DNA of 64,000 nucleotides, taken from Caballeronia grimmiae (lineage in GTDB: Bacteria > Pseudomonadota > Gammaproteobacteria > Burkholderiales > Burkholderiaceae). Shown in pieces: positions 31,406-42,900 of the stretch. The notes beneath the pieces are model-generated. The model made no database searches and was not told where the DNA came from. It saw nothing but the letters and a program-made list of their open reading frames with translations. The DNA is taken from the NCBI RefSeq assembly GCF_000698555.1, contig NZ_JFHE01000011.1:62001-126000 (forward strand), read 5' to 3'. Made by a program: the position numbers and the translations under genes. Position 1 is the stretch's first letter; each line of letters opens with the position of its first letter.

Positions 31406-32499
31406 ACTGCGCTTCCCACGATCACCCCTTGCCTGTCGATGGCGAACGTCTCCACGACGATGCCTTGCGGCACCACGTCACGCGCGACGTCACGCGCCCG
31501 CGCGCAGACGACATCGCCCAGTTCGATGCTCTCCGCTCGTGCCAGCTTCAACGCTTCCTGACTCGTATTCGCCGCGCGAATCGCGGATTGCAGCGCATCG
31601 CTTGCACCGGCATCGGCGGCCCACACCGCGAGCAGCGTCAAGTCGATACTCGAGCTGCGGCTATGCAGGTCCATATGTCCCGCCGCGAGTTTGCTGAGCT
31701 TGCCAAAGCCACCGCACAGGCTGAGCTTCTCGACCGGCGCGCGCCGCAAGTGCTTCAACACCGCGCCCGCAAAATCGCCCATTTCGATCAGCGCGATATC
31801 GGGCATGCCGTAGCGCGCGCGCATCGCGTCTTCGCTCTGATTGCCCGTGCATGCCGCGATATGCCGCACACCGTTGGCCCGCGCGACGTCGATGCCCTGA
31901 TGAATCGACGCGATGTACGCCGAACACGAAAACGGCCTGACGATGCCGGTCGTGCCGAGTATCGACAAACCGCCGACGATACCGAGCCGCGGGTTCATGG
32001 TTTTCTGCGCGAGCGCCGCGCCGTTTTCGACACCGATGGTCACGTCGAAGCCACCCGCATAGCCTGCGATGGCCGCGAGTCGTTCGAGATGCCCGGTCAT
32101 CATCTGACGAGGAACAGGGTTGATCGCCGGTTCGCCGATCGCGAGCGCAAGCCCCGCGCGCGTCACGGTGCCGACGCCCGACCCGGCATGAAAGCGCACG
32201 CCCGCATCCGCCGACAGTCGCACGCGCGCGAACACCAGCGCGCCGTGCGTGACGTCGGGATCGTCGCCGGCATCCTTGATGACGCCGGCTTCCGCTTCAT
32301 CGCGCTGGCCTTCGATCAGGCGGCAGAATTCGAGCTTCATCGTGACGTGCTGGCCCCGTGGCAACACGATCTCGGCGCGTTCGCTTGCTTCGCCCGTCAA
32401 CAAGAGACGCGCAGCCGCGAGACTCGTCACGGTCGCGCAGCTTCCGGTGGTATAGCCGCTTCTCAGCGGCGCGGGAGTGTCGGGCGTTTCGTCGCGCAT
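31402..32499 (-). CDS. cbiD: CbiD-type C1-methyltransferase (precorrin-5 stage)
   Basis: The 365-residue protein starts with the CbiD opening [19 protein letters not shown] and has [36 protein letters not shown] and [19 protein letters not shown]. CbiD methylates C1 during loss of the C20 unit in the anaerobic route. Here it accompanies aerobic-type CobG and no CobF is seen, so it probably supplies the C1 methylation step. Confidence 0.93.
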   Translation of the reverse strand: MRDETPDTPAPLRSGYTTGSCATVTSLAAARLLLTGEASERAEIVLPRGQHVTMKLEFCRLIEGQRDEAEAGVIKDAGDDPDVTHGALVFARVRLSADAGVRFHAGSGVGTVTRAGLALAIGEPAINPVPRQMMTGHLERLAAIAGYAGGFDVTIGVENGAALAQKTMNPRLGIVGGLSILGTTGIVRPFSCSAYIASIHQGIDVARANGVRHIAACTGNQSEDAMRARYGMPDIALIEMGDFAGAVLKHLRRAPVEKLSLCGGFGKLSKLAAGHMDLHSRSSSIDLTLLAVWAADAGASDALQSAIRAANTSQEALKLARAESIELGDVVCARARDVARDVVPQGIVVETFAIDRQGVIVGSAV

Positions 32500-32530
32500 G
32501 CGTCGAATGGAACGATATAGTTAGGAACGC

Positions 32531-33739
32531 TCACGACTTGGCAACATGCAGCAAGATGATCGGCAACGCTTGCCGCCACGTATCGAAGCTGCCGAGCGGC
32601 TCGGCGTGCGCGACGCTCACGCGCGTCAGTTCGCCGCCGTGCCGCGCGCGCCAGTCGACGAGCGCCGCTTCGCTCTGCAAGGTCACCGCGTTGACGATGA
32701 GACGGCCGCCCTGACGCAGACGCGACCAGCAGGCATCGAGCACGCCGGGCGCAGTCGCCCCTCCGCCGACGAATACCGCATCCGGTGCGGGAAGGCCATC
32801 GAGCGCGGCGGGCGCTTCGCCCTTCACGAGCCTGAGCGTCGGCACGCCGAGCGCATCGCGGTTGTGTTCGATGAGACGCTGCCGCCCTTCGTTCGCTTCG
32901 ATCGCAATCGCGCGGCAAGCCGGATGCGCGCGCATCCATTCGATGCCGATGGAACCGCAGCCCGCGCCCACATCCCATAGCAACTCGCCGGGCTGCGGCG
33001 CAAGACGCGCGAGCGTAATGGCGCGCACATCGCGCTTGGTGAGCTGGCCATCGTGACGATAAGCTTCGTCGGGCAAACCGGGCGTGAGCGGCGGGCCGGC
33101 GTGGCCTGCGTGCGTCCTGCATTCGATCGCCACGAGATTGAGCGCAGCCACTTGCGGCTCGCGCCAATCGTCTGCACGTTCGTCGATGCGGCGCTCGCCG
33201 ATACCGCCAAGATGCTCGAACACGCTCATGCGGCTTGCGCCGAAGCCATGCACGGTCAGCAACGATGCGATAGCCGCGGGCGTCGAGCCATCGGCGCTCA
33301 GGACCAGAAGCCGCGCGCCGCGAAACGTATGGGCGAGCAGTTCCGCAACCGGACGCCCGACGAGCGATATGCACTGTGCATCCTGCAACGCCCAATGTAG
33401 ACGCGCCGCTGCGAGCGACAGCGAGGAAGGCGCGGGAATCACGCGCATTTCATCGGGCGAAAGCTCGCGTGCGAGCGTGGCGCCGACGCCGAAGTGCATC
33501 GGATCGCCGCTTGCGAGCACGCATACTCGCGCGCCGCGCGTGCGTTCCGCGAGCACGGCATCGATGGAAAAGGGTTTGGGCCACGGCACGCGGCGCGCCG
33601 CGATGCGCGCGGGCAGCAGCGCGAGATGACGCTCGCCACCGTGGATCGAACCGGCTTCGATGAGCGCGCGACGTGCCGCGCGGCTCAGGCCATGCCAGCC
33701 GTCCTCGCCGATGCCCACCACGGTCAGCCAGGTCGACAT
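32531..33739 (-). CDS. cobL: Precorrin-6B C5,15-methyltransferase (decarboxylating), CbiE-CbiT fusion
   Basis: The 402-residue CobL has an N-terminal CbiE tetrapyrrole methylase domain ([47 protein letters not shown]) and a C-terminal CbiT methyltransferase ([39 protein letters not shown]). It methylates C5 and C15 and decarboxylates the C12 acetate. It is the first gene of the minus-strand operon, divergent from the cobG riboswitch. Confidence 0.95.
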   Translation of the reverse strand: MSTWLTVVGIGEDGWHGLSRAARRALIEAGSIHGGERHLALLPARIAARRVPWPKPFSIDAVLAERTRGARVCVLASGDPMHFGVGATLARELSPDEMRVIPAPSSLSLAAARLHWALQDAQCISLVGRPVAELLAHTFRGARLLVLSADGSTPAAIASLLTVHGFGASRMSVFEHLGGIGERRIDERADDWREPQVAALNLVAIECRTHAGHAGPPLTPGLPDEAYRHDGQLTKRDVRAITLARLAPQPGELLWDVGAGCGSIGIEWMRAHPACRAIAIEANEGRQRLIEHNRDALGVPTLRLVKGEAPAALDGLPAPDAVFVGGGATAPGVLDACWSRLRQGGRLIVNAVTLQSEAALVDWRARHGGELTRVSVAHAEPLGSFDTWRQALPIILLHVAKS

Positions 33740-33822
33740 GCGCCGTTCCCTCCTTGCGGTTCGCTGCGCGCATCACGAGAAAACTGCATGCACGAAGCGG
33801 TCTGATGGTCGATAAAAGCGGG

Positions 33823-34000
33823 CATAATACAACGTCCGTCGGTGCCTGCCAGGGTAAAACCTGAAGGGCCTAACAGGGAACACAGCAAAACTGTGGCTGC
33901 CCCCGCAATTGTACGCAGCGAGTCCGCGCTCCACTGCCACTGGTTTATACCGGGAAGGCCGGCGCGGATGGCGACCTGCCAGCCAAGAGACCTGCCGACG
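33823..34000 (+). promoter_or_regulatory. Promoter and cobalamin riboswitch of cobG
   Basis: A -10-like CATAAT lies at 33823-33828. The aptamer follows from 33837: P1 arms CGTCGG (33837-33842) and CCGACG (33995-34000), GGTGCC, AACAGGGAA, the CTGCCCCCGCAATTGT core, CCACTG, GGGAAGG, and the B12-box end AGCCAAGAGACCTGCC. Binding of cobalamin should switch off the cobG-cobH-cobI-cobJ operon. Confidence 0.93.
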
Positions 34001-34084
34001 CCAGAATCAACGCTTATTTCGCGCGAGCCTGCCGGGCGGGGTGTACCGGTCTGTTCATGGCGCGATACCGCATCCGTCACGCAT

Positions 34085-35347
34085 TTGAACGCACATTCTT
34101 CACCATCGCGGCCCTCGGCTTGTCCCGGCCTCATGCGCATCGTTTCCGCACGAGACGGCGGCCTCGCCCGCTTGCGTCTCATCGGCGGCGAACTGAGCGC
34201 GCATGCTGCGCATGCGGTTGCGCGCGCCGCCGTGCGTTGCGGTTCGGGCGTCATCGACGTGACGAACCGGGCCAATCTGCAACTGCGCGGCATCCGCGAC
34301 GATGCCCACGCGGACCTCATCGATAGCGCCTTGAACGCCGGCCTCGGTCCGCAAGCGGAAGGCGGCGACGATATCCGCAACGTCATGCTGAGCCCGCTCG
34401 CCAACCACGCGACGCGCACGCTCGCCGCCGGGATCATTGCCGCGATGCAGAACGATGCCGCGTTGCACGCGTTGTCGCCGAAGTTTTCGCTGCAGTTCGA
34501 TGGCGGCGAATCCCTCGCCATGCTCGATCATACGCATGATGTGTGGCTCTCCGCACTCGATGGCGGCGCGCGTTTTGCGTTCGGATTAGCAGGGTCGATG
34601 CCGCATCGCGTCGAACATGCGCCCGCGCTCGGCAGCGTTGCTCGCGATGATGTCGTGCGTTTCGTTATTGCAGTGCTGCATGCGTTTCTGGCGGAGGCTA
34701 CGCAGCAAGAACATCGCATGCGCGAGGTGCTTGCACGCATCGGCGTTGCGCGCTTTCTCGCTGCGCTTTCCTTCGATGCCGCATGCACGACATGGCGGCG
34801 TGCGCCGTCCGATGCGTCGCTGCGTCTGGGCGCACACGAAATGCCCGAACACGATGCATGGTACGTCGGCGCACAACCGCCGCTTGGCCGTCTCGATGCG
34901 GCGACGCTCGACGCGCTCGCTGATCTCACCTCATCGCATGGGCAGGGGCGGCTCATTTTCACGCCGTGGCAAAGTGTAGTGCTGCCCGGCGTCGCAATGC
35001 AGGACACGCAATACGTGATCAGTCGCCTCGATGCGCTCGGCCTCGTCACCGACCCGCGCCATCCGCTTGCGCGACTCATCGCATGTACAGGATCGGCCGG
35101 CTGCGCCAAAAGCCACGCCGACACCAAAGCCGATGCGCACCGTCTCGCGCCGCTGTTGCCGCCGGATACACACGTGCACTTGAGCGGTTGCGATCGTTCG
35201 TGCGCGGCGGCGCATCCGTTTGAAGTAACGCTGTTCGCGGTCGGAACGGGCCGCTATGACGTGCATCAGCAGGCGCAGTGCGTCGCGCACGATCTTTCCA
35301 TCGAAGAGGCGGCCGCATGGCTTGCCCGGAGCCATGCCGATGCTTGA
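34085..35347 (+). CDS. cobG: Precorrin-3B synthase
   Basis: CobG is an oxygen-dependent enzyme with a nitrite/sulfite-reductase-like fold. The family motif RPSACPGLMRIVSARDGG is at the N-terminus; the iron-sulfur/sirohaem ligands are in ACTGSAGCAKS and SGCDRSCAAAH near the end. The motif lies upstream of the first downstream ATG (34132), so a TTG at 34085 is the best start (420 residues); the frame stays open back into the riboswitch, and ATG 33968 lies inside it. It couples to cobH by a short overlap. Confidence 0.88.
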   Translation: MNAHSSPSRPSACPGLMRIVSARDGGLARLRLIGGELSAHAAHAVARAAVRCGSGVIDVTNRANLQLRGIRDDAHADLIDSALNAGLGPQAEGGDDIRNVMLSPLANHATRTLAAGIIAAMQNDAALHALSPKFSLQFDGGESLAMLDHTHDVWLSALDGGARFAFGLAGSMPHRVEHAPALGSVARDDVVRFVIAVLHAFLAEATQQEHRMREVLARIGVARFLAALSFDAACTTWRRAPSDASLRLGAHEMPEHDAWYVGAQPPLGRLDAATLDALADLTSSHGQGRLIFTPWQSVVLPGVAMQDTQYVISRLDALGLVTDPRHPLARLIACTGSAGCAKSHADTKADAHRLAPLLPPDTHVHLSGCDRSCAAAHPFEVTLFAVGTGRYDVHQQAQCVAHDLSIEEAAAWLARSHADA

Positions 35348-35966
35348 CTACATTCGCGACGGCGCCGAAATCTATCGTCAGTCGTTTGCGACGATTCGCG
35401 CCGAAGCCAACCTGAGCGCCATTCCTTCCGATATCGAGAAGCTCGCCGTGCGTTTGATTCATGCGTGCGGCATGACCGATATCGTCGATGACTTGCGTTT
35501 CTCCCCCGGTGCAGGCGATGCGGGCCGCGCGGCGCTTGCTGCGGGCGCACCCATTCTCTGCGATGCACGCATGGTCGCGGAAGGCATCACGCGCGCACGC
35601 CTTCCCGCCGATAACCGCGTGATCTGCACGCTCGGCGATGCATCCGTGCCCGAACGCGCCCGTGCGATGAACAACACGCGATCCGCCGCCGCGCTCGAGC
35701 TATGGCGGTCGCATCTGGAAGGCGCGATCGTCGCGATCGGCAATGCGCCGACCGCCCTCTTTCATCTGCTCGACATGATCGATGCCGGCGCACCGAAACC
35801 CGCGCTCATTCTGGGCTTTCCGGTGGGTTTCATCGGCGCGGCGGAATCCAAGGCTCTGCTTGCGTCCGACAGCCGGGGCGTGCCTTACGTCGCCTTGCTC
35901 GGACGGCGCGGCGGAAGCGCAATGGCCGCCGCCGCAGTGAACGCACTTGCTTCGGAGACCGAATGA
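35340..35966 (+). CDS. cobH: Precorrin-8X methylmutase
   Basis: The 208-residue protein ([20 protein letters not shown]) has the CobH/CbiC features [20 protein letters not shown] (catalytic His), [34 protein letters not shown] and [17 protein letters not shown]. It moves a methyl from C11 to C12, giving hydrogenobyrinate. ATG 35340 has GGAG 8 nt upstream; ATG 35334 is an alternative. Confidence 0.95.
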   Translation: MLDYIRDGAEIYRQSFATIRAEANLSAIPSDIEKLAVRLIHACGMTDIVDDLRFSPGAGDAGRAALAAGAPILCDARMVAEGITRARLPADNRVICTLGDASVPERARAMNNTRSAAALELWRSHLEGAIVAIGNAPTALFHLLDMIDAGAPKPALILGFPVGFIGAAESKALLASDSRGVPYVALLGRRGGSAMAAAAVNALASETE

Positions 35967-36691
35967 TGAGCGGACGGCTATATGGACTGGGCGTCGGTCC
36001 GGGCGATCCCGAACTCATCACGGTCAAGGCGCTGCGGCTGCTGAAATCCGCGCCGGTCGTTGCGTATTTCGTCGCGAAGGGAAAGAAAGGCAACGCGTTC
36101 GGCATTATCGAGTCTCATCTCGACGATACACAAACGCGCCTGCCGCTCGTCTATCCGGTCACGACGGAAGCGCTCGAACCGCCGCTTTGCTACGAAACGA
36201 TCATCAGCGCGTTCTACGATGAATCCGCGCTCGCCATCGCCGATCATCTCGAAGCGGGGCGCGATGTCGCGGTGATCTGCGAAGGCGATCCCTTTTTCTA
36301 CGGCTCGTACATGTATCTGCACGACCGCCTGGCCGGACGCTTCGACGCGCATGTGGTCCCCGGCGTGTGCTCGATGCTCGGCGGCGTATCGGTGCTGGGC
36401 GCGCCGCTCGTGTATCGCAATCAAAGTCTCAGCGTCCTTTCTGGCGTGCTGCCCGAAGAGGAACTTCGGCGCAAGCTCGAATCGTCGGATGCGGCCGTCG
36501 TCATGAAACTCGGACGCAACTTCGAGAAAGTGCGCCGCGTGCTGATCGAACTCGGGCTGGACAAGCGCGCACTTTATGTCGAGCGCGCGACGATGGCGAA
36601 TCAACGCATCGTCCCGCTCGATGAAGTCGATCCGATGGCGTCGCCATATTTCTCGCTGCTCGTCGTGCCGGGGAAAAAATGGCAGGCGTGA
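35963..36691 (+). CDS. cobI: Precorrin-2 C20-methyltransferase
   Basis: The 242-residue tetrapyrrole methylase shows [57 protein letters not shown] and [15 protein letters not shown]. It methylates C20 of precorrin-2, the committing step towards cobalamin. The start overlaps the cobH stop (ATGA) and the end overlaps cobJ by 13 bp. Confidence 0.95.
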   Translation: MMSGRLYGLGVGPGDPELITVKALRLLKSAPVVAYFVAKGKKGNAFGIIESHLDDTQTRLPLVYPVTTEALEPPLCYETIISAFYDESALAIADHLEAGRDVAVICEGDPFFYGSYMYLHDRLAGRFDAHVVPGVCSMLGGVSVLGAPLVYRNQSLSVLSGVLPEEELRRKLESSDAAVVMKLGRNFEKVRRVLIELGLDKRALYVERATMANQRIVPLDEVDPMASPYFSLLVVPGKKWQA

Positions 36692-38307
36692 AGACGCGTT
36701 CGACGCTTGCCATCGTCGTGCTCGGTGAGAGCGCGATGCACACTGCGCGGCGCATTCAGGCGCAATACGCCGGATCGCTCGTGCATGGTCTTGCGGGCCG
36801 CGTGGACGCTGATCTTGCTTACGAGAATTTCGGCGCGCAGCTGCGTTCGCTCTATGCAGCCGATACGCCGATCGTCGCGCTATGTGCCGCGGGGATCGTG
36901 ATTCGTGCACTTGCGCCTTGCCTAAGCGACAAGCAAGCCGAACCGCCCGTGCTGGCCGTCGCGCAGGACGGTAGCGCGGTGGTACCGCTCCTCGGCGGCA
37001 TGAGCGGCGTCAACGTGCTTGCTAAAAAAATCGCTGCTGCGCTCGACGTGAAACCAGCGATCACGACAAGCGGCGAATTGCGCTTTGGCACATGCCTGCT
37101 TGCGCCGCCGGAAGGATATGCGCTGGCCGATATCGAGCGCGGCAAGCGCTTCGTATCCGACTTGCTCGCGGGCGAAACGACGCGCATAGAAGGTCATGCG
37201 CCCTGGCTCGATCATGTCGATGTCCCGCGCAATGCCGACGCGCGCTTGGCGGTGCGCGTCACGCCACATATCGATGAACACGACGATGCGCTCGTGATCC
37301 ATCCACGCTGCGTGGTGGCGTGGGTGCATGACGTGAGCGGTCCTGTCGCAGAACGCGTGCGCGACGCGTTGCATATGCATCGCTTGTCGCCACTTGCGCT
37401 CGCTGCGCTCGTCGCGCCGACGCACGCGATGACTTGCGACGCCCTCGCCGATGCCGCCAGCGCACTCGACGTGCCGCTGCGTTTCAGCGACGGGATGCCT
37501 TCGCGAGACATCGGCATCACCGTGGCGGACGGCCCTGTCGATGTGCAAACCATTGGCCGCGCCCGCGGCACGCTGACCGTAATCGGCCTGGGCCCCGGCA
37601 ACGCGGATCTGATGACGCCCGCATCGAAGGCCGCGCTCATCGCCGCGCAGGACGTGCTCGGCTATGAAACGTATTTGCGCATGGCGGGACCGTATCGCGC
37701 CGATCAATGCGTGCATATGAGCGACAACCGCGAAGAGTTGCAACGCGCGCGCCATGCTTTCGAACTCGCGAGCGGCGGGCGCAACGTGGTCGTCGTTTCG
37801 TCAGGCGATCCGGGCGTATTCGCGATGGCCGCCGCCGTGCTCGAAGCACTGGACGAAGGCCGCGCGACGCATCCCGAATGGAACGCGGTCAAGCTGAACA
37901 TTTTGCCGGGCGTATCCGCATCTCTCGCGACGGCCGCACGCGTAGGCGCACCGCTCGGCCATGACTTCTGCGTGCTGTCGCTATCGGACAACCTGAAGCC
38001 TTGGGACGTGATCGAGAAACGCATCACACATGCATGCGAAGCCGATCTCGTGATGGCGTTCTACAACCCGCTATCGAAGGCACGGCCCTCGCAATTCGAT
38101 CGCGCGATGAGCATCGTGCGGCAGTATCGCGATGCGGCGACGCCCGTCGTGCTCGGCCGCGACGTGGGACGTCCCGCTGAAACGATCCGCACCGTCACGC
38201 TGGCCGAGCTGCACGGCGGCCTCGTCGATATGCGGACGATGGTGATCGTCGGTTCATCGCGAACACGTAGCTTCGGCGACTGGGTCTATACGCCGCGCTG
38301 GTATTGA
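36679..38307 (+). CDS. cobJ: CbiG-CobJ fusion: cobalt-precorrin-5A hydrolase-like / precorrin-3B C17-methyltransferase
   Basis: The 542-residue protein fuses two domains. Residues 1 to about 290 are CbiG-like ([58 protein letters not shown]). Residues about 295-542 are CobJ ([80 protein letters not shown]), which performs C17 methylation with ring contraction. The need for CbiG alongside CobG is unclear. The 3' end overlaps the convergent vWA gene by 22 bp. Confidence 0.93.
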   Translation: MAGVKTRSTLAIVVLGESAMHTARRIQAQYAGSLVHGLAGRVDADLAYENFGAQLRSLYAADTPIVALCAAGIVIRALAPCLSDKQAEPPVLAVAQDGSAVVPLLGGMSGVNVLAKKIAAALDVKPAITTSGELRFGTCLLAPPEGYALADIERGKRFVSDLLAGETTRIEGHAPWLDHVDVPRNADARLAVRVTPHIDEHDDALVIHPRCVVAWVHDVSGPVAERVRDALHMHRLSPLALAALVAPTHAMTCDALADAASALDVPLRFSDGMPSRDIGITVADGPVDVQTIGRARGTLTVIGLGPGNADLMTPASKAALIAAQDVLGYETYLRMAGPYRADQCVHMSDNREELQRARHAFELASGGRNVVVVSSGDPGVFAMAAAVLEALDEGRATHPEWNAVKLNILPGVSASLATAARVGAPLGHDFCVLSLSDNLKPWDVIEKRITHACEADLVMAFYNPLSKARPSQFDRAMSIVRQYRDAATPVVLGRDVGRPAETIRTVTLAELHGGLVDMRTMVIVGSSRTRSFGDWVYTPRWY

Positions 38308-39050
38308 AGCAGCGCATCCGCCGATACGCATTGCGCTCGCCACGACACCGCCAACGCCTCCGCCCCGCCGACACGCACGAGTCCATCGTCGAAATCCACG
38401 ACGATGATGCGATCCGCAAAAGAAGGCGCGGCGGGCCGCTCGTTCACGCGGCCATCGGTCAGTAGCCATAGCCAGCGGCGCTGATCGGGCCTGCGCCGTG
38501 CAGCGCGCGCAAGCACCGTTGCCGCGCTCGCCATCCCGAGCGTGAGCGGCGTCCCGCCTCCGCCGCCGATCGGCGCGATCCATCGCTCGTTGAACCAATG
38601 CGCCGCGCCCGGCTGACGGCGCACTTCGGCGCGTCCGCCGCCGAAGCACACCAGCGCGACTTCAGCGCGCTCGCGATAAGCGCGGTCGAACAGCGCGATC
38701 AACATGCCTTTGGCGCGTGCAAGACGCTCGCCGCCTAGCATCGAGCCGGAGCAATCGAGCACGAAGCAATGGAGCGCGCTCGCGTCGCCGTCGGTGCGGC
38801 GAAAGCGCAAATGTGCCGCATGAAAAGGCGCGGCGCGCTTCGCTCGCAACGTCGCCATCCAGTCGATGCGTGCGCTGTCCGCGCCATCTTGCGCAGCGTA
38901 GCGGCCCCGCGAACGCGCGTCCTGCCATCGAAGACGATGCGCTTGCGCATCGGCGTCGAGCCTTCGATGGCTCAGGCTTTTTTTTCGGCGAGCGGCCTGA
39001 CTTGCTTGATCTTCGCAGCGCCAACCGGCTCGGGCGGCACGTAGCCCCAT
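38286..39050 (-). CDS. ChlD/BchD-like vWA-domain protein
   Basis: The 254-residue product contains a von Willebrand A domain with MIDAS motif (HCFVLDCSGSMLGGERLARA, GGGGGTPLTLGMASA, WLLTDGRVNERPAAP), like the C-terminal half of magnesium-chelatase subunit D. ATG 39050 has AGGA upstream but overlaps the AAA+ gene by 79 bp; the next ATG (38858) would lose the RGRYAAQDGADSARIDW region that precedes the vWA domain in relatives. It probably assists CobN in place of CobT. Confidence 0.85.
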   Translation of the reverse strand: MGLRAARAGWRCEDQASQAARRKKSLSHRRLDADAQAHRLRWQDARSRGRYAAQDGADSARIDWMATLRAKRAAPFHAAHLRFRRTDGDASALHCFVLDCSGSMLGGERLARAKGMLIALFDRAYRERAEVALVCFGGGRAEVRRQPGAAHWFNERWIAPIGGGGGTPLTLGMASAATVLARAARRRPDQRRWLWLLTDGRVNERPAAPSFADRIIVVDFDDGLVRVGGAEALAVSWRAQCVSADALLQYQRGV

Positions 39051-39985
39051 TCGCCATCCTGTGCGCTCGCGCCGTTTGCCTGACGAGGCGGCATCTCATG
39101 CGGCGTTCTTTGCGGCTGCGCGTCCTGCTCACGGCGTCGATGACGCAACACCGCTTCGGCCACGCATTCGACATGCTTCGTCTCGACGCAATGCGCGCCT
39201 TCGAGCGCCGCGAGCGCACGCGCCGCGCGCAGCATCACGAGGTCCGCGCGCAAGCCGTCCACTTGCGCGGCGATACAAAGCTCGCTGACGCGGGCATGAA
39301 CGGCATCGTCGAAATCGTAGTCGTTCAGCGCGGCACGCGCGGCGTCGATACGCTCGCCGAGCGCCGCCTGATTGTCCGCATGAAGCTCACGAAATGCTTC
39401 GGGGTCCGTATCGAATTCAAGGCGCGACTTGACGATTCTCTGCCGCACGTTCGCATCGAAACAATTGTCCAGTTCCACCGCGAGCCCGAAGCGGTCCAGC
39501 AATTGCGGACGCAGTTCACCTTCTTCCGGGTTCATCGTCCCAATGAGAACGAAGCGCGCATCATGGCGGTGCGAAATGCCGTCGCGTTCGATGATGTTCA
39601 CGCCGCTCGCCGCCACATCGAGCAACTGATCGACGAGCGGATTCGGCAACAGGTTCACTTCGTCGACATACAGCACGCCGCGATGCGCCTTCGCCAGGAG
39701 GCCCGGCGAGAACTTCACGCCGCCGTCGCGCAACGCGCTCTGGATATCGAGCGTGCCGATCAACTGCTCCTCGCTTGCGCCGAGCGGCAAGGTCACGAGC
39801 CGTCCTTCGGGCAGAAGCTCCGCGAGCGCGCGCGCCGCCGTTGATTTCGCCGTGCCGCGCGGCCCGCTGACGAGCACGCCGCCAAGCGACGGATCGACGG
39901 CCGCGAGCAGCAAAGCCTGCTGCAACGGCGCCTGTCCGACGAGCGCGGTGAAAGGAAACACTGGAAATGAAGAGGTTTCGTTCAA
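38972..39985 (-). CDS. ChlI-like AAA+ ATPase, putative cobaltochelatase partner
   Basis: TTG at 39985 (TTGA overlap with the cobN stop) gives 337 residues. AAA+ motifs are GPRGTAKSTAARALAELLPE (Walker A), GVLYVDEVNLLPNPLVDQLL (Walker B), IGTMNPEEGELRPQLLDRFG (sensor and arginine finger). It resembles magnesium-chelatase subunit I. Lying between cobN and the vWA gene, it probably powers cobalt insertion, replacing CobS. The TTG start has only a weak ribosome site. Confidence 0.9.
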   Translation of the reverse strand: MNETSSFPVFPFTALVGQAPLQQALLLAAVDPSLGGVLVSGPRGTAKSTAARALAELLPEGRLVTLPLGASEEQLIGTLDIQSALRDGGVKFSPGLLAKAHRGVLYVDEVNLLPNPLVDQLLDVAASGVNIIERDGISHRHDARFVLIGTMNPEEGELRPQLLDRFGLAVELDNCFDANVRQRIVKSRLEFDTDPEAFRELHADNQAALGERIDAARAALNDYDFDDAVHARVSELCIAAQVDGLRADLVMLRAARALAALEGAHCVETKHVECVAEAVLRHRRREQDAQPQRTPHEMPPRQANGASAQDGEWGYVPPEPVGAAKIKQVRPLAEKKA

Positions 39986-42900
39986 AACTGTCGGCTCTCG
40001 AGTTGCTGCTCGACATCGAGCAGATGCCGCGTCACCGCCTCGCGATAGTCGCCCGGCGCTTGCCACAAGCCGCGCTCCATCGCTTCGAGCAAACGCTCGC
40101 AGATCGACTGCAACGCGTGCGGGTTGTGACGGGCGATGAAGTCGCGCGTGCCGGCATCGTTCACATAGGCATCGGTGACGAGCGCATATTGATGATCGGA
40201 CACGACGCGCGCCGTGGCGTCGTAGCCGAATAGATAGTCGACCGTTGCTGCCAGTTCCGATGCGCCCTTGTAGCCGTGTCGCTTGACGCCATCGATCCAT
40301 TTCGGATTGACGACGCGCGCACGCACCACGCGTGCAATTTCTTCGTTGAGCGTACGAACGCGCGGCGCCGCCGGGTTGCTGTGATCGGCGTTGTACGCCT
40401 GCGGCTGCAGGCCCGACAGATAACGCACCGCCGCCACCATGCCGCCCTGAAACTGGTGATAGTCGTTCGAATCGAGAATATCGTGTTCGCGATTGTCCTG
40501 GTTTTGCAGGACCACATCGAGCGATGAAAGACGCGTGCCAAAGCTCGCGCGCGCTTCGACGCCGTCGCCGCCTTGCGAATACGCATAACCGCCCGTGCTT
40601 TGATAAGCCTCCGAGAGATCAGCGTCGGTGTGCCACTGACGCGCATCGATCAGTTCCTGCAAGCCCGCTCCATATGCACCGGGCTTCGTGCTGAAGACAC
40701 GCCAGCCTGCACGGCGACGCGCTTCCGCTGCATCGACACCGCGGCCGATCAGTTCATCGCGCTCGCGCACAATTCGTGCGCGAATCGGGTTCACGTCGTC
40801 CGGCTCGTCTTCGAGTGCAGCAACGGCCTGCACCGCCGCGTCGAAGAGATGCATGAGATTGGCGAACGCATCGCGAAAGAAGCCTGATACGCGCAAGGTC
40901 ACGTCGATGCGCGGACGGTTGAAGATGGAGATGGGCAGGATCTCGAAGTCCGTCACGCGATGACTGCCCGCCGCCCACTTCGGCCGCACGCCGATAAGCG
41001 CGAACGCCTGAGCGATGTCGTCGCCTCCCGTGCGCATCGTCGCCGTGCCCCACACTGACAAGCCGATCGCACGCGGATAGTCGCCGTGGTCCTGTACGTG
41101 CCGCTCGACGAGCATGTTCGCGGACTTGAGCCCTAGCGACCAGGCGGCTTGCGTCGGCAAGGCGCGCGTGTCGACCGAATAGAAATTGCGACCGGTAGGC
41201 AGGACGTCGGGCCTGCCGCGTGATGGCGAACCGCTCGGTCCCGGCGGCACGAAGCGCCCTTCGAGACCGCGCTTGAGTTGCATCAGCTCTTGCGGTCCGC
41301 ATGCATCGAGACGCGAGAGGACATCGCTTTTCAGGCGTTCAAGCACGAGTTTCGCATGTGGTCCGGGCGCGTGAGCATCGTCTTGCAGCAGTTGCATCGC
41401 AAGACATTCGAGGCGCTCGCGCGTGTCGCCATGATGACGCCACGGCGCACTGCTCACCGCTTGCAATGCTTCAGGGCGCGGGCCCGTCCATGATGCGGAC
41501 CAGTCGGAATCGAGCGGATCGAAGGCATCGCCCAGTTGCAGATCGCGTGCGAGCGCGGTGATGAGGCTCGCGTTCGCACCTTGGCCATCGCCGACTGGAA
41601 AACGCCCTAATGCAAGCAACGTATCGCGGCGCTGCACGCCTTCGGGCGATACGCCGAACACATGCAGGCCGTCGCGTATCTGCGCTTCCTTCAGTTCGCA
41701 TAGATAGGCATCGGCGCGCGTGAGCAATGCGTCTTCGCCCGCGATGTCGCGCGGCGCATCCAGCCCCAGCTCTTCATGCAGTCTGTGTTCGACGATGTTC
41801 TGCAGTATCGACTTGCGCAAGAGTCTTGCACGGCGCGCATCGACCATCAACGCTTCGTAGTATTCGTCGACTTGCCGTTCGAGGTCCTGCAAAGGCCCGT
41901 AGTTCTCGGCGCGCGTCAACGGCGGCATCAGATGATCGATGATGACCGCCTGCGCGCGCCGCTTCGCCTGACTGCCCTCGCCCGGATCATTGACGATGAA
42001 CGGGTAGAGATGCGGCATCGGGCCGAGAATCAGATCGGGCCAGCACGACGCCGACAACGCCACGCTCTTGCCCGGCAGCCATTCGAGATTGCCGTGCTTT
42101 CCTACGTGCACGATCGCGTCGATACTGAAGCGCGAACGCAGCCAGAAATAGAAGGCCAGATAAGCATGCGGCGGAGCGAGTTCGGCATCGTGATAGCTCG
42201 CATAGTCGTTCCGTTCACGCGAACGCGAAGGCTGAATGCCGACGAAGACTTCCCCGCAGCGAAAGCCCGCGATCATGAAGCGGCCGCGTCTTATCGTCGG
42301 GTCTTGCTCGGGTGCGCCCCATGTTGCTTCCAGTGCAGCGCGCGCATCGGCGGGAACCGCGTCGTACGCAGCACGATATTCCTCGAGCGAAAGGCTTTGC
42401 AGCGCGGGACGCAAATCGCGCACGACAGGATCGTTCGTCACGCCTTGCGTCAACGCCGCGATGAGCACATCGCCATTCTCGGGAATAGTGCCGACGCGAT
42501 AGCCTTCTCGCGCGAGCATCGACAGAATGCCGACCGTGGACGCCGGCGTATCGAGACCCACGCCGTTGCCGATGCGCCCTTCGCTCGCAGGATAGTTCGC
42601 GAGCACCAGCGCGATGCGTTTGGCCGCGTTCGGTTTATGCCGCAGCGCGCACCAGCGCCGGCTCAGTTCCGCGACGAAGCGCACGCGCTCGGCATCGGGC
42701 TGATAGCGCACGACGTCGACTTGCGTATGCGAACAGTGATACGCAAGCCCCTTGAAACTCACTGCGCGCGTGATGATGCGGCCATCGACTTCGGGCAACG
42801 CAATATGCATCGCGACATCGCGCGAATTGAGGCCGTGATTGTCCTTCTGCCAGTCTTCGCGATTGCCGCCGCTCAAAACCACTTGCAGCACGGGCGCATC

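Noticed and set aside
31429..32520. 363-codon plus-strand frame
   Set aside because: It is antisense to cbiD, which has clear family motifs.
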